From: Antedon bifida | Lineage: Eukaryota; Echinodermata; Crinoidea; Comatulida; Antedonidae | Direction: 5' to 3' | DNA: 64,000 nucleotides | NCBI GenBank assembly: GCA_963402885.1 | Contig: OY727103.1 | Coordinates: 15,774,085 to 15,838,084 of the forward strand | The notes under the pieces: generated by a model | The model's database searches: none | The model's input: only the letters and a program-made list of their open reading frames with translations | Told to the model about the DNA's origin: nothing | Shown here: positions 59,101 through 64,000 of the stretch, piece after piece | Position numbering within the stretch: the stretch's first letter is position 1 | How the letters are laid out: each line of letters starts with the position of its first letter | Program-made: the position numbers and the translations under genes

Positions 59101-62100
59101 TAATAGTAAGATACAAAGAAATTTGTTTTTCACAGTATTCCATAAAGATGTAAATAACACAAAAAGCCTATTTTTCCTTTGGTGGCTTTGGTTGTGTTGT
59201 GAGTACCGCAGACAAATCTATCATTCATAAGATTGTTGTCATACAGTACAGCTATTACTGCTCCGTTCCCACACATAATCCTACGTAGCCAATGCGTGTG
59301 GCATTGTTTTTGATCGCGAACTGTAATGATGGCAGTATACCAGCCTTACAGGAAAAAAATTCCAGAAAATAAATGTTTTGTGTAATTTTCAACTTTTTTC
59401 AGAAATGAGACAGTGACTGAGAAACTGTTATCCAACTGGATAGCATTATCTATGTACAACTATCTAAAGGTAGACAACATTTCTTGTAAAGACTAAATTT
59501 TAAGATCAGAAAATAATATATATCATTAACAGCTAAATACCTGTTTGGTGAACATTAATTTCACCATCATTTATAGCTAAACCTTTATTTATTTAAACGA
59601 TATGTTTGTATTTATTTTTGCAGTACCATGCAGCGTTCCCTCTCTATTTACTCTTCCAAGCCATCAAATGTCGGATCAAGATGGGACCAGTAGACGCTGT
59701 TTCCCATTATTCCACTTACTCCCTCAGCATCGATCATATTTTGCCGTCAGGAATTGATTATAAGGAAATTGTGAGTTCAAATTTAAAAGAAATTTTCAAA
59801 AAGGCAGAAAGAAAGAAATTGTAAGCTGTAGGGCAATCATTGACAATCATTGACAATATAACTAGCTGACTCTAAGTACTGTATATAGTATAGTACTGTA
59901 CTGTATTACAAATTCTGTAATACAGTGTCATTTATGTATCACAACTGTATCATAGAACATAAGGCTAAACCTTCCCTAAACTTTATAGGCACGCTGTGTG
60001 ATATATGTTACACTGTATTAAAGAATTTGCCTATATACTGGATAGATAATTCCTCTGTGTTACTGAATAGAGTTACTATCCAATGGTCATTGATTACTCT
60101 AAATCCATTTTTCAGACTTTAGTTGTTGTACTAAGTGATGATGATGGTGAACAAATAGAGGTCAAAGTATTGACATGTGATAGCATCTCTCAAGTAAAGA
60201 TGAGGCTTTTGGATGCAATGTATAAGAATTCCAACCATTCAGACCGGCCAATGATAAGCGAAGTTGACCTCGGTAATTATGCTTTGCAAGACGTTTTAAA
60301 TGCATGATGGGACACTAAAGACTACGAAACAGTGTTGAGTCCAAGTATGGTAGTCACAGAACTTATAGTCATACTTATTGATTGTAGACATCCACATATG
60401 TTATCTTGTATTATCTTTGGCAAGGCCCTATTACTATTCGCAGTACAATATTTGTAGGCATAGATAAACTTTCTTACATAATACTATAAAATATAAAATT
60501 GTAGACTCGGCTCCTCTATCAATTAAAACATACATAAAACATTAATACCGAAAAAAACACATTAAAAGGCTTTAACTTCACAACTTAATGTATAAATAAT
60601 AAGATCATTGTTTATTACTATTAGAGTGGAGAAACGGAAAAAATGGTCATTTGGTACTACATGATAAAGATGCAACGTCACATCGTTCGGGTCGCTGGCA
60701 GAAAATAAACACTCTTGGGGACTTTGGTGTAAGTAGATATTTAACGTTAAAATGTTTGAACATATCAGTCAATGGTTCTTAAGGAATCAGCATCAGAGAT
60801 GGCATAGGTTTGAGAACTGTGCCATCTATGTTTTACTCTCATTGCTTGTCCTTCGGATAGGACATCAACTAAATAAATGGAGATTTAAACTAAATATTTT
60901 TTTACTAATTTTAACTAAATATGATTACTTTGTTTTTGAACCAGGTAACAGATCAATCAGTAATGGCACTGGTTATGAGGAAGAGTGTTAGCAATTGTGA
61001 TGTCCAAGTTGAACTAGTTAGTCCTACTAGTAACAACAGTACAAAATCACAAGGTACTTTCATATATTTGCAATTGTATGAATAATAATGTCAGTATTAC
61101 AGGGCCGTAGCCACCAGTATGGTTGATAAGGTTTCAACCTGACAACGTTTTCACAGAGGCCTTTGACAACACAGTGGCTTGAACAGAGATTGTTCCCTTT
61201 TCCTGCAAAAACCGCAACACTTTATTTCTTGTGGCTACATCACTGGCTAAGATAATATCCATAAACTTGCATACCAATTTATGTGATAGATTCTATCAGT
61301 TCTGCTATTGCAGTCAATTACTAAAACAGTTCAAAATGCCCGTGTTAATAAGAACAAAATTCGGACCTTTCTCTACCATGTGAAATTTGAGGTTTTGGTA
61401 GTTTGCAAGTAATCTGTGTTTCAGACCCACTACAATACTGCTTGATCAGTTTTCATTTATTAGGTTACACTTTTGTTTTTCTTTCCGCATTAGGGTACCA
61501 AAACGTTGTACTGACAACAGAAAATGCCAAACAGTTTGACTTCCAAACCGAGGAAGGCATGTCATATTATCATCTGGTAAGATTTGATAATTCTATATTT
61601 AATAATAAGAGTAATACTAATATTTCATTCATTCTTATATAGCGCATAGACAAGCTATAAATATCTTGCCTTATGTTTCTTCATTATATATTATTTGTAT
61701 TGTTATTTTTGTTAGGTAAAAGAAGATGACTTTCTTGAAACCAGAGACAGATCCGCGGCTCCAAAAGAATTCAAACGAGGTCAGACTATACAGTACAAGA
61801 GGAAGAAGATGGTGAAAGAGATTAATTTTCCAAGACTGGTTGCCACAAAGGTACATAAAGGTTAATATTATGTGGAGAGAGAGAGAGAGAGATGGCACAC
61901 CAGTAAAGACTTCTCTTTGTCCTACTATCTACAATATACCTGTAGTAAGCCTAAAGCTCTGTCTACACAATCAAACTTTATGTGACAAAAAAAATGTGAT
62001 GTGCCCATATTTGGACATATCACTACCATATTTGCGCACATCACACTTTTTTTGTAAAACTAGTTTGATAGTGTAGACCATGACCATCTTTGATGGACAT

Positions 62101-63349
62101 GCTGCTGCCTTGTCTGTGTTCTTTGTCAAACTGGTTGTACTTATCATTTAGATAAGCTGCTGGATATATTTACATTAATGGTGCACATGTAATAATAATG
62201 TTCATAATTATTCAAAAGACTAGTGGATTGGCTTCTGGTGTTCGTAGTATACAGTGCTCTATAATAATAATAATAATTTATATTTATTCCAGAATTTTAT
62301 AATTTAAAACTCTTAAATGCTATTTGTTAGCATTGCACTATTACTATAATTGTTTCTGATATTTTATTTGTATAAATTAGAACACTATACAGGAGTATGT
62401 GGATGATATGTTTAAAGCTATTATGAAGCCTCCCAGCGATGCACACAAAGTTCCTCTTGCTATCAAGTACCTGTTTGACCTGTTTGACAAGGAAGGAAAA
62501 ACACATGATGTTGATGGTAGCATTCTGAAGACCTGGAAGAACAACAGGTGGGCTAGAATATGACATTTATATTAGAGTTACCAGTGGCTATGAGCACTCA
62601 CTGGCTAAACCAAGAGGCCCCAGAGCTTACAGGGGCCCCTGAGCAACGGTCAGAGGAAAAAACAGGCATTCAAATATGTCGGAAAAGGGTAAAAACTTCC
62701 AAGGCCTCCACTTAGGGTCCTCAGGCCTCTGTGTTACACCACTGAGAGTTACATATGGCCCTTTCATGCTTAGTTTTCTGTGTAAGTTGGGTTAAGGGGC
62801 ACACTTATCACTTACTGATTAAAAATAAAATTGGTGAAAAAGGAATCTTGATATTTTTGTTGCAGTTTTCTTGCACGGTTCTGGGTTCAGGTAATCACTC
62901 ATCCCAATTTCATCTTCGACATCGCTCCCATGAGGTCGGTAGATGTCGCTCTTGATATCATTTCTCGTATGTTCCTTGATTCTTGTTCTGCTGTGAAGAT
63001 CAAATTTACCAAGGTATTGTATAACATACATTCTATTTATTTATTCATTCAATTATTTCATGTTGAATCATACCAGGTCATTTAAATGAGACAGCAAGAG
63101 TTACCAGTCATGCATTATATTTTATACTGAACGACATGTGATATGAAATTAACCAATCAAATGGCAAAGATACACTCGGCTTATAATATATAATATTTCA
63201 TTTTTCAGAAATCTCCTGTAAATCGTCTGCTTTATACCAAAGAGATTGAAAATTACCGTCCACTTGTTGATCAGTTTTATTCAAGTGTACGTGACATGCC
63301 AGACTTCACCCGTAGCGAGCTCGTCAAAGAACTAGAAGAATCGGGCAAG
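38854..63349 (+). CDS. Plexin (semaphorin receptor), 34 coding exons, C-terminus beyond window
   Basis: Exons: 38854-39828, 40609-40815, 41064-41192, 41500-41612, 41859-41970, 42191-42335, 45362-45455, 46797-46914, 48243-48335, 48693-48779, 49892-49979, 50499-50668, 51210-51367, 54291-54390, 54926-55059, 55353-55514, 55644-55737, 56339-56605, 56867-57007, 57631-57859, 57997-58145, 58433-58554, 58684-58749, 58840-58914, 59403-59469, 59624-59770, 60116-60272, 60625-60728, 60945-61053, 61494-61576, 61716-61850, 62381-62547, 62866-63013, 63209-63349. Sites are GT-AG and phases agree throughout (5286 nt, 1762 residues). Order: signal peptide, sema, PSI1, IPT, PSI2, IPT, PSI3, three IPT-like regions, RRKR site, TM helix (about 1151-1173), split RasGAP-like domain with inserted Rho-binding domain. 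Plexins transduce semaphorin binding into R-Ras/Rap GAP activity and cytoskeletal change. An RRKR site before the membrane recalls class B, but class is not settled. About 50 C-terminal residues are missing. Confidence 0.95.
39869..40345. mobile_element. TTAA-ended inverted-repeat element (477 bp) in plexin intron 1
   Basis: Left end TTAAAGATGTATTGTTCCTT is mirrored by right end AAGGAACAATACATCTTTAA. Both tips are TTAA, the piggyBac target site. No ORF. An internal perfect hairpin AACTTTGACT/AGTCAAAGTT lies at 40026-40048. Confidence 0.75.
40867..40961 (-). repeat. Short dispersed repeat with splice-donor-like core, plexin intron 2
   Basis: GCCTAGCTTACCTGGATAAA on plus, i.e. CAG|GTAAGC on the minus strand, antisense to plexin. 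Longest copy; it includes the GAGATATAACTTGAAAAGTA tail also seen, inverted, at 5372. Confidence 0.75.
41500..41970 (+). CDS. Plexin exons 4-5: PSI domain 1
   Basis: Residues 438-512. Cysteine pattern CGQYMTCDECV, DPYCGWCTLESRC and SSECSTGYW fits a PSI (plexin-semaphorin-integrin) cystine knot. CGWC is diagnostic. The junction splits an Arg codon (AG/A). Confidence 0.92.
42191..46914 (+). CDS. Plexin exons 6-8: first IPT-like region and PSI domain 2
   Basis: Residues 513-631. Exon 6 (YTCQFDN, ACGPIP) and exon 7 (VFISVHIQSGLSIVSTEF, YNCSAI) form the region between PSI1 and PSI2. Exon 8 is PSI2: CSECTNSRFDCSWCPLEHTC. The 3-kb intron between exons 6 and 7 holds a LINE; the 1.3-kb intron between 7 and 8 holds a long hairpin. 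Confidence 0.9.
42527..45107 (+). pseudogene. LINE ORF2 (endonuclease-reverse transcriptase), frameshifted
   Basis: Intact blocks are 42527-43435 (endonuclease), 43436-44339 (linker and N-terminal RT, upstream part in a shifted frame) and 44367-45107 (palm with YADDT). Breaks and the lost C-terminus make it inactive. Confidence 0.85.
42527..45155 (+). mobile_element. Degraded endonuclease/RT LINE in plexin intron 6, sense orientation
   Basis: APE-type endonuclease in the first frame (SIHFNARSL, GISETW, GGGVALYV, YIMGDFNLDLL, PTRIT). After a frameshift near 43435 comes SDHLPIF, then an RT start (PVYKSGDKGDISNYRPIS), a second break near 44415, and an RT with FLDLFKAFDTINHNIL, GVPQGSLLGPLLF and catalytic YADDT. 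The ORF stops at 45107 soon after WKYH, losing the usual C-terminal part, and a GATT-repeat tail follows (45133-45150). The motif set places it in the CR1/L2/Jockey group. Not functional; no ORF1 seen. Confidence 0.88.
45181..45352 (+). mobile_element. LINE 3' end fragment with GAAT tail
   Basis: GCTTCTAATGAGGTGTTCCC, then CTGAATAAATATTGAATGAA and TGAATA: a LINE-type 3' UTR end with GAAT microsatellite tail. It is either the true tail of the preceding LINE or a second insertion. Confidence 0.45.
46077..46214. repeat. Long near-perfect hairpin (57-bp arms) in plexin intron 7
   Basis: Left arm includes ACCATAAAATTATAAGAGAA and CTTACAGAA; right arm includes TTCTGTAAGTTCGCTTATAA and TTTTATGGT. 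About 90% of arm positions pair. The 24-base loop contains GAAAC/GTTTC. Confidence 0.85.
47570..47868 (-). pseudogene. LINE C-terminal fragment (minus strand) in plexin intron 8
   Basis: Minus-strand reading DIHGIVNIEANSFF, GGYITRGHSLTLSKPRYKTI, RRDTYFDVRAINKWNSLPEH, VINSTNTNSFKNNLD then stop. RGHSLxLxKPR...R...FxxRxINxWNSLPxxV is the standard C-terminal end of CR1/L2-type LINE ORF2. Upstream coding is lost or frameshifted near 47850. Confidence 0.8.
48243..49979 (+). CDS. Plexin exons 9-11: second IPT-like region
   Basis: Residue 632 onward: CPQIALQTELEFFHTNMSKK, ILINANNLLN, YICVINGIEVPATRID and VTIEVAWNNVNYIDFSW. These small exons follow the pattern of plexin IPT segments. Similarity is weak, so domain naming leans on position. 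Confidence 0.85.
48922..49342. repeat. 18-bp tandem repeat (AGTATAATCCCATGTTCG), interrupted
   Basis: About a dozen units at 48922-49163 and four at 49273-49342, separated by an ATA-repeat and about 90 bp of other sequence. An 18-bp period leaves all frames open for a while, which explains an apparent minus-strand peptide of GIILEH repeats. Confidence 0.85.
50499..50668 (+). CDS. Plexin exon 12: PSI domain 3
   Basis: VTLYDCSVGRPDCSRCLS, then YNCTWCNPAMCVLESKC. The YDC...DCSRCL...CTWC pattern is the third plexin PSI. Confidence 0.93.
50773..50941. mobile_element. hAT-like MITE in plexin intron 12
   Basis: Left end CAGGGGTAGATCCAGCATC; right end complement CAGGTACGGATTTAGGTGG. The ends follow the hAT CAGGG-type. 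An inner GGGGCTAAATA/GGGGGGCTAAAG pair is also present. No clear 8-bp target duplication. Confidence 0.55.
51210..57007 (+). CDS. Plexin exons 13-19: IPT repeats and RRKR site
   Basis: Residues 778-1129. VITLIGQDLGQRVEDLNIDV with PCEI and ISCEAP; VQPSEGIEAGGTVIKIRGNN with DCEIIR and IKCKTG; AGGRIVRVNGSNFQYVQD with MICSSP: three IPT/TIG-like folds with their G-G-T-x-I-x-I-x-G-x-N/F signature. Exon 18 then has NAARRKRQAD at about 1016-1019, a proprotein-convertase-type site. Exon 19 (VTVFVGDTKLKVEELG, YVRVALP) is a last beta-rich segment. Intron 13 carries the Helentron-like element. Confidence 0.88.
51546..51690. mobile_element. MITE family 1, copy H
   Basis: TAAAGCTCTGTCTACACTAT at the left and GATAGTGTAGACAGATCTTA at the right. 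Confidence 0.88.
51805..52010 (-). mobile_element. Two tandem tRNA-like SINE heads (family 3)
   Basis: TCACCCCAACCAAGAATCGA and GACCATCATAGTCTGATAA, repeated about 128 bp later with small deletions (from 51938). On minus, GATTCTTGGTTGG is the B box side and GACTATGATGGTCTAATG the A box side. Related to 17195-17275. Confidence 0.55.
52277..52419. mobile_element. MITE family 1, copy I, right end lost at a Helentron-like element
   Basis: TAAAGATCTGTCTACACTAT start and a normal core up to GTCAAACTAGTTT. The terminal 25 bp are replaced; a different element begins at about 52434. Confidence 0.82.
52434..54024 (+). mobile_element. Non-autonomous Helitron2/Helentron-like element (HINE-type), 1.6 kb
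   Basis: Left tip AGGTGATCATTT forms a 12-bp hairpin with AAATGATCACCT (52452-52463). The same AAATGATCACCT recurs near the right end (53981-53992) as an asymmetric inverted repeat. It is followed by a perfect 9-bp-stem hairpin AATTCGTCA/TGACGAATT (53995-54015) and then CTAG (54021-54024). Asymmetric TIR, right-side hairpin and CTRR-type end are the known hallmarks of Helitron2/Helentron elements. No ORF. The inside has two diverged units about 358 bp apart (around 53230 and 53590). Confidence 0.6.
55075..55227. mobile_element. MITE family 1, copy J
   Basis: TAAAGCTCTGTTTACACTAT at the left and GATAGTGTAGACAGAGC at the right. It lies only 15 bases after a plexin donor (exon 15). Confidence 0.88.
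56030..56208. mobile_element. hAT-like MITE family 3, copy 1
   Basis: CAGTGGCATAACGCAGAGGC at the left; right end complement CAATGGCGTAATGGCTATG. Flanks ATTACATG and ATTATATG fit an 8-bp target duplication with one change. Same family, opposite orientation, as 62582-62744. Confidence 0.75.
57035..57191. mobile_element. Short TIR element just after plexin exon 19
   Basis: GACGAGCGATAACGGTAAT at the left; right end complement AGCGAGTGGTAACGGTAAG. No coding capacity. Confidence 0.45.
57316..57491. repeat. 20-bp tandem repeat, about 9 units, plexin intron 19
   Basis: AACTGGTCCAATTGTTTTTT with variants GGCCCAATT and ATTGGTTTTC. Ends 140 bp before exon 20. Confidence 0.9.
57631..57859 (+). CDS. 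Plexin exon 20: transmembrane helix and juxtamembrane helix
   Basis: FLSIIIACTVVVFIIIIAIL is the membrane span (about residues 1151-1173). The basic stop RYLRKSHRIK and a charged helix (RLEMEELEMAVQEEARE) follow, as in plexin juxtamembrane coiled coils. Confidence 0.95.
57997..59770 (+). CDS. Plexin exons 21-26: GAP domain, N-terminal half
   Basis: Residues up to 1414: MPFLSHRDYACSMLF, SALLKFSKLLLDKQFLLAFI, IREKGNFASLLTVAM, EILLKEYIEDHV, VLIRNETVTEKLLSNWIALS, FPLYLLFQAIKCRIKMGPVD, YSLSIDHILPSGIDYKEI. Vertebrate plexins carry two adjacent Arg (LLRRTE) where this reads VLIRNE, so one Arg of the pair is Ile. The retained Arg (about 1343) is split across the 58914/59403 junction. Confidence 0.95.
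58262..58347 (-). mobile_element. tRNA-derived SINE head (family 4)
   Basis: On minus: GTGTGGCGCAGTATGTTGG (A box) and GCGAGTTCAAATCCAACTC (B box), correctly spaced. It lacks a functional tRNA fold and sits in a plexin intron. Confidence 0.6.
60116..60728 (+). CDS. Plexin exons 27-28: Rho-GTPase-binding domain
   Basis: TLVVVLSDDDGEQIEVKVLT, CDSISQVKMRLLDAMYKN, ISEVDLEWRNGKNGHLVLHD, RWQKINTLGDFG. The CDSISQVK and VDLEWR blocks match the ubiquitin-like RBD inserted in plexin GAP domains that binds Rac/Rnd GTPases. Confidence 0.95.
60945..63349 (+). CDS. Plexin exons 29-34: GAP domain, C-terminal half
   Basis: VTDQSVMALVMRKS, YYHLVKEDD, EINFPRLVATKNTIQEYVDD, APLAIKYLFDL-type (here VPLAIKYLFDLF), LKTWKNNSFLARFWVQVITH, PNFIFDIAP, MFLDSCSAVKIKF, SPVNRLLYTKEIENYRPLVD. 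The C-terminal catalytic Arg of FLARFW (about residue 1670) is kept. The last exon seen ends VKELEESGK at 63349 before GTAATG. The final helices are outside the window. Confidence 0.95.
61100..61245. mobile_element. hAT-like MITE in plexin intron 29
   Basis: CAGGGCCGTAGCCACCAGTA at the left; right end complement CAGTGATGTAGCCACAAG. Target duplication not evident. Confidence 0.6.
61952..62079. mobile_element. MITE family 1, copy K
   Basis: TAAAGCTCTGTCTACACAAT at the left and GTTTGATAGTGTAGACC at the right. Confidence 0.87.
62582..62744. mobile_element. hAT-like MITE family 3, copy 2, with perfect 8-bp target duplication
   Basis: CAGTGGCTATGAGCACTCAC at the left, GTGTTACACCACTG at the right. 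The element is flanked on both sides by AGAGTTAC (62574-62581 and 62745-62752). Eight-base duplications with CAGTG-type ends are the hAT hallmark. Confidence 0.85.
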
Positions 63350-64000
63350 GTAATGTTAAAACAGGAAAATTCTTCTGTTAATATAGTCCTTAGAAAAGTA
63401 AGATTTGTCTTGACATTCTGTTATGTTGTCAAATTGATATAGTTTTGATTGTTATGCTACAACTTCTGGAATTTACCTATCACAATCTTAATTTCTTCCT
63501 ATAGTATTTATGTATGTATTTATTTTTTATTTATTCATTCAGTAAAATCACATTTTTATCGGTGGCACACATCATTCAATATATGTATATACTAGTAATA
63601 CTTAAAGACCCCTTCCCTGCAATTTTGGACGTTTTTTGGAAAATAATACATATATATCACTTTAAAAACATTAAACCATGTCATTCCTTGTCTTAAATGT
63701 ACGTTTTATGGTAAATTATGATAAAAAGTGAGAAACAATGCACTACCTAAGTAGCTCGCGGTGATCGACCTCTCGTGGACGGTCTTAGGCCTAGCCTAGC
63801 TAGGCTTAGTTTTGTAGGCCTAGCTGGTAAACATCGGTAACGTACGAACATCGTACGCTAGCTATATACCTAGCCTGACGTTGTATAGTTGCTGCATTAA
63901 TTGTCTTTCTATTTTTGCCAGACTCCGTTGATACAAATTGGGGAAAACCCGGTATTTTCGCTGAAAAGTTAGGAGTCTTCCATTTGTTTTGGCCTCACGA
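63350..64000 (+). other. Plexin last intron (start); no exon recognised
   Basis: After the donor at 63350 I see no exon matching the plexin C-terminal helices. The stretch 63780-63870 is rich in TAGGCCTAGC-type palindromic motifs. Confidence 0.6.

Noticed and set aside
63909-63972. Possible last plexin exon after TTTTTGCCAG
   Set aside because: The reading does not resemble the plexin C-terminal helices and stops quickly.

Overview
This is an AT-rich animal (metazoan) nuclear sequence with three protein-coding genes of animal families: a spliced CaM kinase I gene, an intronless Ig-superfamily receptor gene and a spliced plexin gene. Exons are small, bounded by GT-AG sites, and separated by long introns full of short non-autonomous DNA transposons, tRNA-derived SINEs and decayed LINEs. 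Nothing bacterial or viral is seen. Style and domain divergence suggest a non-vertebrate, possibly a marine invertebrate deuterostome such as an echinoderm. That assignment is an inference from general resemblance only.

Layout. (1) 1557-34280, minus strand: calcium/calmodulin-dependent protein kinase I. Eight coding exons give 298 residues from the initiator Met to the start of the autoinhibitory/CaM-binding segment; the C-terminus lies to the left of the coding exon at 1557 or outside the window. Its third intron is about 19.5 kb and holds a 40-bp minisatellite (12856-13934), several SINEs, MITEs and a truncated LINE. (2) 35875-37443, plus strand: a single-exon 522-residue type I membrane receptor with three Ig-like domains, a Ser/Thr-rich stalk, one membrane segment and a 99-residue tail with six tyrosines, including a canonical ITIM (IMYAEI), a near-ITIM (ALYADL) 22 residues earlier, and a YEEI motif. 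(3) 38854-63349, plus strand: a plexin with 34 coding exons (1762 residues reconstructed, all exon phases agree): signal peptide, sema, PSI/IPT repeats, an RRKR site, transmembrane helix, and the split GAP domain interrupted by a Rho-GTPase-binding domain. The last C-terminal exon lies beyond the right edge.

Mobile DNA. An 11-member MITE family with ends AAGCTCTGTCTACACTAT runs through introns of both spliced genes. Others are a Helitron2/Helentron-like element (52434-54024), a TTAA-ended inverted-repeat element (39869-40345), hAT-like MITEs (one with a perfect 8-bp target duplication), a CpG-rich MITE, an endonuclease/RT LINE inside plexin intron 6, two further LINE 3' fragments, and several tRNA-derived SINE families. 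A short dispersed repeat carries a consensus 5' splice site and lies almost always antisense to its host gene.

Functionally, plexin (semaphorin receptor) and the Ig receptor are cell-surface signalling proteins and CaMKI is a cytosolic calcium effector. Nothing in the sequence shows that the three are co-regulated; their adjacency may be incidental.
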